DNA of 64,000 bases from Acuticoccus mangrovi (GTDB taxonomy: Bacteria > Pseudomonadota > Alphaproteobacteria > Rhizobiales > Amorphaceae): the NCBI RefSeq assembly GCF_016411865.1, contig NZ_JAEKJA010000012.1, forward strand, positions 1-64,000, in the 5' to 3' direction. Position 1 is the first letter of the stretch. Each line of letters begins with the position of its first letter. Made by a program: the position numbers and the translations under genes. The notes beneath the pieces are model-generated. The model was not told where the DNA came from. It saw only the letters and a program-made list of their open reading frames with translations, and searched no databases. This document shows positions 1 to 7,869 of the stretch, piece after piece.

Positions 1-518
1 CGCGGCCGCCCCATCAGCGCCATCGCGATCATGATGCGCTGGCGCTGACCGCCGGAGAACTCGTGCGGATACTGGCCGAGCCGGTCGGCGGCGCGCGGGA
101 TGCCGACGCGGTCGAGCAGCGCGACGGCGCGCTCGGTGGCGAGGGCGCGGGTCAGCCGCTCGGTGAGGATCACCCCCTCGGTGAGCTGCCGGCCGACGGT
201 GAGCGTCGGATTGAGCGCGGTGGTGGGGTCCTGGAAGATGATCGCCATCTCCCGTCCCCACATCCGCGCGAGCGCCCGGCGGTTCCTGGCGCACTCGTGG
301 CCGGCGACGGTGAGGCGGTCCGCGCGCATCCGCGCTCCCCTCGGCAGGAGGCCCATCACCGACAGCGCCGTCAGCGACTTGCCGCAGCCCGACTCTCCCA
401 CCACCGACAGGGTCTCGCCGGCGGCGATGGTGAGGTCGACGCCGCGCACGGCGTGGAGGCGGCCGTGCTCGGTGGGCAGCTCCACCCGCAGGCCCACGAT
501 GTCGAGGACCGGGCTCAT
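1..518 (-). CDS. Oligopeptide/dipeptide ABC transporter ATP-binding protein (DppD-like), C-terminus beyond window edge
   Basis: Only the first 172 or so residues are in the window. Visible in order are a Walker A motif GESGCGKS at residues 41-48, the Q-loop FQDP around residue 96, and the ABC signature FSGGQRQR at 154-161. Walker B, H-loop and the C-terminal oligopeptide-transporter extension lie off the edge. The start ATG overlaps the stop of the upstream permease by four bases (ATGA), so translation is probably coupled. It should energise import by the two permeases encoded just upstream, with the binding protein at 2370-3902. The family assignment is firm; the substrate is not visible from this gene. 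A second ATPase (DppF type) would be expected beyond the edge. Confidence 0.93.
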   Translation of the reverse strand, partial: MSPVLDIVGLRVELPTEHGRLHAVRGVDLTIAAGETLSVVGESGCGKSLTALSVMGLLPRGARMRADRLTVAGHECARNRRALARMWGREMAIIFQDPTTALNPTLTVGRQLTEGVILTERLTRALATERAVALLDRVGIPRAADRLGQYPHEFSGGQRQRIMIAMALMGRP

Positions 519-1396
519 CGCGTCACCGGCCCGGTGATGTCACGCAGCCCGTCGCCGAGGAGGTTGACGGCGAGGACGAGCACGCAGAGGCAGGACCCCG
601 GCAGCGCGATCAGCCAAGGGTCGAAGAGGATGTTCTCGCGCCCCTCGGCGATCATCAGGCCCCACGAGGGCGTCGGCGGTCGCACCCCAAGCCCCAGGAA
701 GGAGAGCGCCGCCTCGAGCAGGATGGCGTTCGCCACCTCGAGCGTCGCCACCACGATCACCGCCCCGCGCAGGTTGGGCAGGATCTCGCCGAAGAGCACG
801 CCGATCTCGGCCCGCCCGATGGCGCGCGAGCCGGCGACGAAGTCGCGGTTCGCGAGCGACTGCGTCGCCGCGCGGGTGACGACGGCGAAGCGGTCCCACA
901 GCAGCAGGCCGAGGACGAGCACCAGCGTCGTCAGCGAGGCGCCGCCGAGCGCGACCGCGGCGAGCGCCACCAGCACGATGGGCAGCGCGAGGCGCGTGGT
1001 GATGACGAAGGAGATGACCATGTCGACCCAGCCGCCGAAATATCCGGCGAAGAGGCCGAGGGTGACGCCGATCAGCCCGCCCACCGCCGCGACCCCGAGA
1101 CCGACGCCGAGCGACACCCGCGCGCCGTAGACGAGGCGGGCGAAATAGTCGCGCCCGAGATGGTCGGTGCCGAGGAAATGCTCAGGTACCGAGCGATCCA
1201 TCCAGAACGGGGGCAAGAGACGGGCGGCGAGGTTCTGCGCCGTCGGATCGGCATGGGCGATGAGCGGCGCGAACACCGCCACCAGCACGATGACGAGGAG
1301 GAGCCCGCCTCCGACGACGACGCCGGTGTTGCGCAGCGCCCGCCGCGCGAGGCGTCCGGCGTTGGAGCGGGTGGGCGTCTCGATGGCGAGGCTCAT
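515..1396 (-). CDS. ABC transporter permease, DppC/OppC type
   Basis: A 293-residue inner-membrane protein. It has an N-terminal cytoplasmic segment, a first hydrophobic helix near residues 20-42, the periplasmic stretch with the FLGTDHLGRD motif typical of DppC/OppC proteins, and a C-terminal permease domain with the EAA-type loop (around SRAIGRAEIG) that contacts the ATPase. The start chosen is the ATG at 1396, which overlaps the stop of the preceding permease gene as ATGA; a longer reading frame upstream is only antisense/out-of-frame noise. It forms the heterodimeric channel with the 1393-2316 product. Confidence 0.93.
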   Translation of the reverse strand: MSLAIETPTRSNAGRLARRALRNTGVVVGGGLLLVIVLVAVFAPLIAHADPTAQNLAARLLPPFWMDRSVPEHFLGTDHLGRDYFARLVYGARVSLGVGLGVAAVGGLIGVTLGLFAGYFGGWVDMVISFVITTRLALPIVLVALAAVALGGASLTTLVLVLGLLLWDRFAVVTRAATQSLANRDFVAGSRAIGRAEIGVLFGEILPNLRGAVIVVATLEVANAILLEAALSFLGLGVRPPTPSWGLMIAEGRENILFDPWLIALPGSCLCVLVLAVNLLGDGLRDITGPVTR

Positions 1397-2316
1397 GCGC
1401 GGCGCCCCCGGATGCGCGGATCGAGGAGGGCGTTGATGACGTCGGACAGCGTTGTGAGCGCCACGTAGATGAGGGCGAGGATGAGGATGATCGCCTGGAC
1501 CACCGGAAGGTCGCTGCGCAGGAGCGACTCCCAGGCGAGCCGCCCCATGCCGTTCACCGCGAACACGCTCTCGATCACGATCGAACCGGACAGGAGCACC
1601 CCGAGCTGCACCGCCGAGAGCGAGATCAGCGGCAGCACCGCGTTGCGCAGCGCGTGGCGGGTGATGACGAGCCATCCGGGAAGCCCCTTGGCCCGGGCCG
1701 TGCGCACGTAGTCGGCGTCGAGCACGTCGATCATGCCGGAGCGGGTGACGCGCATCATCGCCGGCATCGCATAGTAGGAGAGGACGAGGACGGGCAGGAT
1801 GTAGCCGCGCCAGGTGTCGGTACCCGAGATCGGCACGATGCCGTACCAGACGCCGAACACCACGATCAGCATCAGCCCCAGCCAGAAGCTCGGGATCGCC
1901 TGGCCGAGCACCGCGAAGCCGAGGGCGAGGCGGTCGACGATCGAGTTGCGGAACATCGCCGCCACCACGCCGAGCGGAACCGCCACCAGGAGCGCGAGGG
2001 CAAAGGAAAGGAAGCCGAGCAGCAGCGTGACCTTCACCCGCGCCGCGACGATCTCCGATACCGGCATGTTGAAATAGACGCTGCGGCCGAGGTCGCCGCC
2101 GAGGACGCCCGTCACCCAGTCGAGATATTGGACGACGATCGGCCGGTCGAAGCCGTAGGCCTCGCGCACCGCCGCGGCGTCGGCGGCGCTGCCGCCGGAG
2201 CCGGCGATGGCGATGGCCGGGTCGCCGGCCATGAAGATCAGCCCGAAGCTGAGCCAGGACACGGCGACCGCCACCAGCAAGGCGACGGTGAGGCGTCGGA
2301 CCACGAAGCCGAGCAT
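1393..2316 (-). CDS. ABC transporter permease, DppB/OppB type
   Basis: A 307-residue permease opening with the classic DppB N-terminal helix (residues about 1-30), followed by a periplasmic loop and several hydrophobic segments. The EAA loop reads YVRTARAKGLP, the most conserved part of this family. Its stop overlaps the DppC-type start by four bases. A strong GC-rich hairpin (2339-2362) lies between the binding-protein gene and this start, so this gene may be expressed at a lower level than the binding protein. Substrate specificity lies mainly with the binding protein. Confidence 0.94.
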   Translation of the reverse strand: MLGFVVRRLTVALLVAVAVSWLSFGLIFMAGDPAIAIAGSGGSAADAAAVREAYGFDRPIVVQYLDWVTGVLGGDLGRSVYFNMPVSEIVAARVKVTLLLGFLSFALALLVAVPLGVVAAMFRNSIVDRLALGFAVLGQAIPSFWLGLMLIVVFGVWYGIVPISGTDTWRGYILPVLVLSYYAMPAMMRVTRSGMIDVLDADYVRTARAKGLPGWLVITRHALRNAVLPLISLSAVQLGVLLSGSIVIESVFAVNGMGRLAWESLLRSDLPVVQAIILILALIYVALTTLSDVINALLDPRIRGRRA

Positions 2317-2338
2317 CGGCGACCTTCCTCAGCGGTGG

Positions 2339-2362
2339 GCCGCCCCGGCGAACCGGGGCGGC
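2339..2362 (-). promoter_or_regulatory. GC-rich hairpin between binding-protein and permease genes
   Basis: Perfect 10-bp stem: GCCGCCCCGG at 2339-2348 and CCGGGGCGGC at 2353-2362, closing a four-base loop cgaa. It sits 8 bases after the binding-protein stop and about 20 bases before the permease start. There is no T-tract, so it looks like a partial attenuator or an mRNA 3'-end stabiliser that would give more binding protein than permease. Similar hairpins occur at 21537, 34351, 40761 and 50659. Confidence 0.7.
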
Positions 2363-2369
2363 GTTGGAA

Positions 2370-3902
2370 TCACTGCCAGCTCGACAGCCACCAGCGGGCG
2401 AACTCGTCCGGATGCGGCGTGAAGACGAGGTCGGGGTTGAGGCCGTAGTTCACATTGAAGTTGTACATCGGCATCCAGTAGGCCTCGTCGGCGATCTTCT
2501 TCACCGCCTTGGAGTAGTTCTCCAGACGCACCGAGTCCTCGGTGGCGGTGTCGCCGGTGGTCACCCACTCCTGGACCTCCTTGTCCTGCACCAGGTCGTC
2601 GGCGCCGCCGCCGAAGAAGTTGGACAGGATGAAGACCACGTCGCCGATGCCGTAGCTGCCCCAGTTGGAGAAGAAAGCCGGCAGCTCCTTGGCGCGCCAC
2701 TTGCCGACGCCCGCCGCATATTGCTGCTCGTTGAGCACCACGTCGATGCCCACCTTGGCGAGATCGGCGGCCACCGCCTCGGCGACGGGACGCGGCATCG
2801 CGGCAAAGATCATCTCGATCTGGAAGCCGTCGCCATAGCCGGCGTCGGCGAGCATCGTCTTGGCGAGCTCGGGGTCGTAGGCGTAGGTGGCGACGTCCTG
2901 CTCGCAGCCGAACTGGGCCGGGTTGCAGGGCGTGTTCAGGACCTTCGAGGCACCGCCGGCGAAGGCGTCGACGATCGCCTGCCGGTTCACGGCGTGGATC
3001 ATCGCCCGGCGCACGTCGGCGTTGGCGATCGGCGTGTCGCCACCGTTGGCGAGCGGTGCGAAGCCGACATAGGCGATGCGCATGATCGGCGCGCTGAGGA
3101 CGTTCACCCGGCTTTCGAGACGGCTCGCCTGATCGGGCGGAATGCGCCAGATCCAGTCGAGCTTGCCGCTCATCAGCTCGGCATATTGGGTGTTCATCTC
3201 CGGGATCGTGCGCACCACGATGTTCTTGATCGCGGGCTTGCCCTTGGGGCTGCCCTCATAGTGATCTTCGAAGCGCTCGAACACGTAGCGGATGCCGGGC
3301 TCCTGCTCCACGAGCTTGTAGGGGCCGGTGCCGATCGGGTTCTTCGCCATCCCCTCCGAGCCGCCGGCGGCGAACGCCTCGTGCGGGTAGATCGGCAGCG
3401 CATCGGCCAGCATCTCCACCGCGCCCGCGAAGGGCTTCGACATGTTGATGCGCACCTTGTAGTCGTCGAGCTTCTCGACGCTCTCGATCCAGTCGACCGA
3501 GATGGCGTAGCGCGTGCCGTATTCCGGGGTGATGACGGTGTTGAGCGTCTCCACCACGTCGTCGGCGGTGAAGTCGGCGCCGTTGTGGAACTTCACGCCC
3601 TTGCGCAGAGTGAATTCCATGGTCAGCGGCCCGGTGCGCTCCCACGATTCGGCGAGCGCCGGCACGATCTCACCGGTGTCGAGGTCCTTGTAGAGCAGCC
3701 CGTCGTAGACGTGGCGGGCGAGGATGAGGCCCTGCCGCCCGGCGATCTTGTAGGAGTCCAAGGGCTCCGGCTCGGCGGCGAAGGCGGCGTTGAGCGTGTC
3801 GTCGGCCTTGCCGGCGAACGCGGCCGGCGCGGTGAAGCTGATCGCCGCGGCCGCGAGGAGTGCGGCAATTGAGGCGGCGCCTTTGCGAGGGAACAGAGGC
3901 AT
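2370..3902 (-). CDS. Oligopeptide-type ABC transporter substrate-binding protein (SBP family 5)
   Basis: A 510-residue periplasmic protein. Residues 1-29 form a signal peptide (positively charged start, alanine-rich core, cleavage likely after AFA). The mature part has the SBP_bac_5 layout: an early EPLDSYK segment, then TLRKGVKFHNGADFTADDVV, the family hallmark for ligand-domain entry, and a C-terminal SYGIGD region. The start ATG at 3902 was chosen because it gives a clean signal peptide; the reading frame continues open upstream by chance. It lies 56 bases after the RraA-like gene and is followed by a hairpin and two permease genes. The substrate could be a peptide or another bulky organic solute; nothing in the sequence decides this. 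Confidence 0.93.
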   Translation of the reverse strand: MPLFPRKGAASIAALLAAAAISFTAPAAFAGKADDTLNAAFAAEPEPLDSYKIAGRQGLILARHVYDGLLYKDLDTGEIVPALAESWERTGPLTMEFTLRKGVKFHNGADFTADDVVETLNTVITPEYGTRYAISVDWIESVEKLDDYKVRINMSKPFAGAVEMLADALPIYPHEAFAAGGSEGMAKNPIGTGPYKLVEQEPGIRYVFERFEDHYEGSPKGKPAIKNIVVRTIPEMNTQYAELMSGKLDWIWRIPPDQASRLESRVNVLSAPIMRIAYVGFAPLANGGDTPIANADVRRAMIHAVNRQAIVDAFAGGASKVLNTPCNPAQFGCEQDVATYAYDPELAKTMLADAGYGDGFQIEMIFAAMPRPVAEAVAADLAKVGIDVVLNEQQYAAGVGKWRAKELPAFFSNWGSYGIGDVVFILSNFFGGGADDLVQDKEVQEWVTTGDTATEDSVRLENYSKAVKKIADEAYWMPMYNFNVNYGLNPDLVFTPHPDEFARWWLSSWQ

Positions 3903-3958
3903 GGTCGTGATCTCTCCGTGGGCGAATGGGTCGGGGGCGAAGGGTCGGTTGCGAACGG

Positions 3959-4585
3959 TCAGGGATGGCGCGGAACGCGGCCGGGCAAGCTCGGTGGTCG
4001 GGTGATCTCGGCAAGGGTCTCGCCGGCCTGGAGCCGACGGATGGTCTCCGGCTCGGCGGCCTGCATGGCGCGGGCGCGCTCGGCGTGCTCGGCCGCGGTG
4101 GCCGGGTCGAGCACCACGACGCCGCTCTCGTCGGCGAGCACGATGTCGCCCTGCTCGACGCGCACCGAGCCGCAGGTGATGGGACAGCCGATCTCGCCGC
4201 CGCCGCCGCGGATCTTGGTGGTGAGCGGCGAGCGGCCGCGGCACCAGACCGGAAATCCGGCGGCGAGGATCGCGGCCTGGTCGGTCATGTAGCCGTCGAT
4301 GATCACGCCGGCGACGCCGCGGGCGATGGCCGCCGCGCTCGTCACGGCCCCCCAGCAGGCGTGGCGCACGTCGCCGCAGCGGTCGACCACGATCACCTGG
4401 CCGGGCTCGGCGATGGAAAGGGCATGGACGAGGGCGGTGCCGTCGCTGCCGGGCAGCCGCACGGTCAGCGCCGGGCCGAACACCCGCGCGCCGGGAATGA
4501 CGCCCTGGATGACCTGGGCCATGAAGCCCTGCTCGAGAAAATGGCCGAGCGTCGCGGTCTCGATGTCCGATAGATCCAGGCTCAC
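3959..4585 (-). CDS. RraA-like / HMG-aldolase-superfamily protein, first gene of the ABC operon
   Basis: A 208-residue protein of the RraA / 4-hydroxy-4-methyl-2-oxoglutarate aldolase fold. Recognisable parts are GDVRHACWG near residue 92 and VAGVIIDGYMTD. Active class II aldolases in this family carry a G-X20-R-D-X2-E/D metal motif; here the Arg-Asp pair reads Thr-Asp and the following acidic residue is Ala, so a classical aldolase reaction is doubtful. The start is GTG at 4585 with AGAGGG just upstream. It is the promoter-proximal gene of the operon running on to the binding protein and permeases, and faces a LysR gene. It may process the imported compound or bind a cofactor; function unassigned. 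Confidence 0.8.
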   Translation of the reverse strand: MSLDLSDIETATLGHFLEQGFMAQVIQGVIPGARVFGPALTVRLPGSDGTALVHALSIAEPGQVIVVDRCGDVRHACWGAVTSAAAIARGVAGVIIDGYMTDQAAILAAGFPVWCRGRSPLTTKIRGGGGEIGCPITCGSVRVEQGDIVLADESGVVVLDPATAAEHAERARAMQAAEPETIRRLQAGETLAEITRPPSLPGRVPRHP

Positions 4586-4660
4586 CGCACCCTCTTGCCT
4601 CGAATTTCAGCAGCAGGTGAAGGAGATCGGATGTTAGGCAAAGGGTCAAATAGGCCGCCG

Positions 4661-4675
4661 CTATCCTTCAGATAG
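4661..4675. promoter_or_regulatory. Candidate LysR operator (T-N11-A palindrome)
   Basis: CTATC at 4661-4665 and GATAG at 4671-4675 form an inverted repeat around a 5-base centre, giving T4662-N11-A4674, the typical LysR-type recognition format. It lies between the divergent RraA-like gene (start 4585) and the LysR gene (start about 4732), where such boxes are normally found. A further CTATC half-site occurs around 4707. Confidence 0.5.
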
Positions 4676-4731
4676 GCAAGTCGCTTGTCGGCCGCGGCGC
4701 CACCGCCTATCGTTTGCCGGACTCTCGGCTC

Positions 4732-5682
4732 ATGGCGGCAATGGCACGGCAAGCCCGACGTCTCGATCAGCTCAACCTCAACCTCTTGCGCACCTTTTCC
4801 GTGATCGCAGAGGAGCAGGGGCTGACGCGGGCGGCCGAGCGGCTCAGCATCCGCCAGCCGTCGGTGACGCTGGCGCTCCAGCGGCTCGAGGAGCAGCTCG
4901 GCTGCCAGCTCGTCCATCGCGACAGCCGGCGCTTCGCGCTGACCGCCGCCGGTCAGCGCGTCTACCTCGAATGCCAGGACATCCTGCGCTCGCTGGGGCG
5001 CATCGAGGAGGCGACGCGCGAGGTGGGCGACGAGACCGGCGGCGAGATCCGCCTTCTCATCGTCAGCAACCTGTCCTCCCCGCTGATCGACGAGGCGATC
5101 CGCCTGGTGCACTCCCGTCACCCCGCGATCAGCTGGACGATCGAGGTGGAGACGAGCCACACCATCGTGCGCCAGGTGCAGCAGGAGCGGGCCGGCCTCG
5201 GCATCTGTCTGCTCACCCGGCCGGTGGTGAACCTCGACTGCCGCCTCCTCTTCCGCGAGGCGTTCAGCGTTCTATGCGGCGCCGAGCATCCCTTCTACGG
5301 CCGGCACGACGTGCCGATCTCGGAGCTGCAGCAGGAAGCGTTCGTCGCCTTCACCTGCGCCACCGAGGGGCCGGGGCTGGAGCCGATGGCCGTGCTCAGC
5401 GAGGGGGCCGGCCTCGGCAGCCGGGTCGCCGCGTCGAGCCCGAACCTCGAGGAGGTGCGCCGGCTGATCATCCTCGGCGTCGGCATCGGCATCCTGCCGC
5501 TCACGGCCGTGTCGGCCGAGATCGAGCGCGGCCTTCTGTGGTCGCTGGCGGTGCCCGACCAGGCGCTCGGCGCCGACGTGTTCCTCGTGACCAATCCCGA
5601 CGTCGGCCTCAGCGCCGCCGAGCAGCAGTTCGTCGCCGCCATCGAGGAGCTGACGACGCTCTATCCCGAGCTCGCGGTGTAG
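4732..5682 (+). CDS. LysR-family transcriptional regulator
   Basis: About 316 residues. The N-terminal winged helix-turn-helix spans residues about 10-68 (LNLLRTFSVIAEEQGLTRAA, then SVTLALQRLEEQLG), followed by the two-lobed effector-binding domain. I place the start at ATG 4732; ATG 4741 is equally possible, and an upstream TTG at 4714 is less likely. It is divergent from the RraA/ABC importer operon, with a T-N11-A palindrome in the shared 150-base gap, so it most likely controls that operon and itself in response to the imported solute or a derivative. Confidence 0.92.
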   Translation: MAAMARQARRLDQLNLNLLRTFSVIAEEQGLTRAAERLSIRQPSVTLALQRLEEQLGCQLVHRDSRRFALTAAGQRVYLECQDILRSLGRIEEATREVGDETGGEIRLLIVSNLSSPLIDEAIRLVHSRHPAISWTIEVETSHTIVRQVQQERAGLGICLLTRPVVNLDCRLLFREAFSVLCGAEHPFYGRHDVPISELQQEAFVAFTCATEGPGLEPMAVLSEGAGLGSRVAASSPNLEEVRRLIILGVGIGILPLTAVSAEIERGLLWSLAVPDQALGADVFLVTNPDVGLSAAEQQFVAAIEELTTLYPELAV

Positions 5683-5707
5683 GTCCCCTGCGAGCGGCGG
5701 TCGGCGT

Positions 5708-5722
5708 GGCGCTCAGAGCGCC
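5708..5722. terminator. Small hairpin between convergent genes, possible bidirectional terminator
   Basis: GGCGCT at 5708-5713 pairs with AGCGCC at 5717-5722 around a three-base loop. It lies where the LysR gene (plus) meets the secreted-protein gene (minus) and overlaps the stop codon of the latter. There is no clear T-run, so termination strength is uncertain. Confidence 0.3.
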
Positions 5723-6825
5723 CCGGCCGCGGCGCTCCCGTCGACCCGCGGCAGCTGGCCGCTCATCTTGGCGTAGGCGACATACTGGGCGATCGGCAGC
5801 ATCGCCGACGCGCTTGCGAGGCGGTGCCGCTTCATCGCCGACTGGAGATAGGCGGCCTGGGTCCAGTCCTGCCGGCCGCCGAACTGGCGCGCGACGAGGG
5901 GCGCAATCTCCGGACGCCCATCGACGGCCTCCTGCAGCGCCTCGAAGATCGCCTCCCGGACCCCCGGCGTGCCGACGCCGTTGTGGATCGCGAGGGCCTC
6001 GACGATGATCTCCAGCTTCTGGACGGACTGCGCCGGGTCGAACAGGAAGAGATCGCGCAGGTGCGCCACGCCCGCCTCGTCGTCGAGCTCGACGAGGGCG
6101 GTGGCGGCCGCGCCGAGATTGCTCGCCCACTGCCGCTCGACCGCCCGGTCGACCTGCTGGCGGATCACCGTGCGGGCGCGCGCATCGTGGCTGACGCCGA
6201 GGAGAAGGAGCCGGATCGGCTGGTTGGTGTAGCCTTCGAGCGTCCAGAGGTCGGCGATGAGATCCTCCACCGGGATCGTCAGCCCGATCGAGCGCAGCAT
6301 CGGGTAGGTCGCCTGATCGATCTCCCGCAGCACCAGATTGCGCACCTCGGGGTCGGTCGACGACTGGCGCGCCGCGAAGAAGGCGAACCGCCGATCGTCG
6401 TAGCCGGCGCTGCCCCAGTCGTCCATGCTGGCGAGCACGTCGTTCGCGAGCTGCTGCATCTCGGCACTCGCGTAGGCGATGCGCTTGATGCCGTCGCTCG
6501 CGGCATCGAAGGCGAAGAGCACGCCGTCGCCGGGGTTCGCGGCGAGCTGCGCCTCGGTCGCGGCATCGACCGGCTCGGTGATCCGAACGGTCCGCCCGCC
6601 GTCCTTCAGCGTGGCGGCGACCTCGTATCGACCGTCCTCCCCCTGCCGGGCGAGCACCACGTGGTCGCTCTCGATCAGCCGATCGACCACCGTCGGCTCG
6701 GGCGCGTAGAAGTGGAAGGCGCAGGCGTCGGCCGGCCGCGGCGTCAAAAGCGCCGGCGACACGACCAGCGCGACGGCCGCGGCGCAGCGAACGAACGTGC
6801 GCAGAAAGCTCTGTGCGGTGGGCAT
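5713..6825 (-). CDS. Secreted protein of unknown function, divergent from a DUF3299/ABC operon
   Basis: About 370 residues, starting at ATG 6825 (upstream codons would push the signal peptide inward). Residues 1-32 form a signal peptide ending near ADA, so the mature protein begins with CAFHFY, putting a Cys-His pair at its very N-terminus. The rest is soluble and helix-rich, with regularly spaced Ala/Leu-rich segments over residues 190-330 that resemble HEAT-like helical repeats. I do not recognise a named domain. The divergent neighbour encodes a transporter whose DUF3299 component is also exported, which suggests a shared periplasmic job, possibly metal handling; that link rests on context only. 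Confidence 0.75.
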   Translation of the reverse strand: MPTAQSFLRTFVRCAAAVALVVSPALLTPRPADACAFHFYAPEPTVVDRLIESDHVVLARQGEDGRYEVAATLKDGGRTVRITEPVDAATEAQLAANPGDGVLFAFDAASDGIKRIAYASAEMQQLANDVLASMDDWGSAGYDDRRFAFFAARQSSTDPEVRNLVLREIDQATYPMLRSIGLTIPVEDLIADLWTLEGYTNQPIRLLLLGVSHDARARTVIRQQVDRAVERQWASNLGAAATALVELDDEAGVAHLRDLFLFDPAQSVQKLEIIVEALAIHNGVGTPGVREAIFEALQEAVDGRPEIAPLVARQFGGRQDWTQAAYLQSAMKRHRLASASAMLPIAQYVAYAKMSGQLPRVDGSAAAGAL

Positions 6826-7131
6826 CCGATCCCTCCGTCCCCCGGACCAAGATCGCAACAGGGTGGGCGCTTCCCGCCGATCCCGCAAGGCCCGGCCGGG
6901 CCTCGATCGGCGAGAGCGGTCCACGTCCGCTGCTGTAATCGAGATGTCATGTTACCGTATATTGTACGACGCGCAACGCTCTCCTATGGTGCGCACCCGA
7001 GCGGGAGCGTCCGCTTGACCGCTTGGACAGGAACGGCAGCCATGGCTTGCAAGACGGTGCTGACCGAGACCCGGCCGTTCGGCGTCGGCCGGCTTCTTCT
7101 TCCGTTCGACATGCCGAGCGCGTTCTAGGCG
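6826..7131. promoter_or_regulatory. Divergent promoter region between secreted-protein gene and ABC operon
   Basis: A 306-base gap with a distinctly AT-richer island around 6930-6990. On the plus strand TTGTAC at 6962-6967 and TATGGT at 6985-6990, spaced by 17 bases, form a plausible sigma-70-type promoter for the ATPase operon, leaving a leader of about 135 bases. An imperfect GTTAC/GTAC symmetry overlaps the -35 box, but I could not match it to a known operator. A short frame (7042-7128) lies in the leader. No other gene is visible. Confidence 0.4.
7042..7128 (+). CDS. Possible 28-codon leader peptide ahead of the ABC ATPase
   Basis: ATG at 7042 to TAG at 7126-7128 encodes 28 residues beginning MACKTVL. 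It ends three bases before the ATPase ATG and is in the same frame, so only an amber codon and one Ala codon separate the two. AGGA lies about 12 bases before its ATG, while the ATPase start has no Shine-Dalgarno sequence of its own. It may couple translation to the ATPase, or be chance coding. Confidence 0.3.
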   Translation: MACKTVLTETRPFGVGRLLLPFDMPSAF

Positions 7132-7869
7132 ATGCCCGTCGTCGACGAGAACGCGGCGATCCGGCTGCAGGACGTTTCCTTCCGCTGGCCGGGACGATCG
7201 GGCTTCGGCTTCGAGGTCTCCCACCTCGAGGTCGCGCGCGGGCAGACAATGTTCCTGGTCGGGCCGTCGGGGTCCGGCAAGTCCACTCTCCTCAGCCTCA
7301 TTTGCGGCATCGTGGCGCCGGACTCGGGGCGCGTGGAGATCGACGGCGAGGACCTCGGCGCCCTCTCCGCGGCGCGGCGCGACCGGCTGCGCGCCGAGCG
7401 GATCGGCATCGTGTTCCAGATGTTCAACCTCCTGCCCTATGCGAGCGCGCTCGACAACGTGCTCCTCGCCCTCGCCTTCGCACCGGGGCGGCGCCGGCGT
7501 CTCAAGGGGCGCGAGCGGGAGGAGGCGTTGCGGCTGATGGGGGCGCTCGGCCTGCCGTCCTCGCTCGTCGCCACGGCGCCCGCCGCCGAGCTCAGCGTGG
7601 GACAGCAGCAGCGGGTGGCGGTGGCGCGCGCGCTGATCGGCGATCCCGGCATCATCATCGCGGACGAGCCCACCTCGGCGCTCGACGCGGCCGCCCAGTC
7701 CGCCTTTCTCGACATCCTGTTCGATCTCGTGGGCGACGTCGGCGCGACGCTCCTGATGGTGAGCCACGACGAGCGCCTGGCCGGGCGCTTCGACCGCGTC
7801 GCCTCGCTGACGGAGATCGCCCGCACCCAGATGGCCCACACCGGCCGCTCGTCGGCGGAGGCCGCATGA
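7132..7869 (+). CDS. ABC transporter ATP-binding protein (LolD/MacB-type)
   Basis: A 245-residue ATPase. It has Walker A GPSGSGKS near residues 41-48, the Q-loop FQMFNLLPY segment typical of LolD/MacB proteins, the signature LSVGQQQR, and Walker B IIIADEPTSALD. The ABC signature reads LSVGQ rather than LSGGQ. Its stop overlaps the permease start by ATGA. With the following FtsX-like permease and DUF3299 protein it forms a three-gene operon. Such MacB-type pairs usually do mechanotransmission or lipid/metal-complex handling at the inner membrane rather than classical import; the DUF3299 partner recalls the Vibrio zinc-regulated zrg cluster, as I remember it. Confidence 0.92.
   Translation: MPVVDENAAIRLQDVSFRWPGRSGFGFEVSHLEVARGQTMFLVGPSGSGKSTLLSLICGIVAPDSGRVEIDGEDLGALSAARRDRLRAERIGIVFQMFNLLPYASALDNVLLALAFAPGRRRRLKGREREEALRLMGALGLPSSLVATAPAAELSVGQQQRVAVARALIGDPGIIIADEPTSALDAAAQSAFLDILFDLVGDVGATLLMVSHDERLAGRFDRVASLTEIARTQMAHTGRSSAEAA

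Noticed and set aside
6940-6975. A Zur- or Fur-like box in the divergent promoter
   Set aside because: The segment around ATGTTACCGTATATTGT is AT-rich, but its symmetry is poor and the second half-site does not match the TGTTATA/TATAACA pattern, so it was not called.
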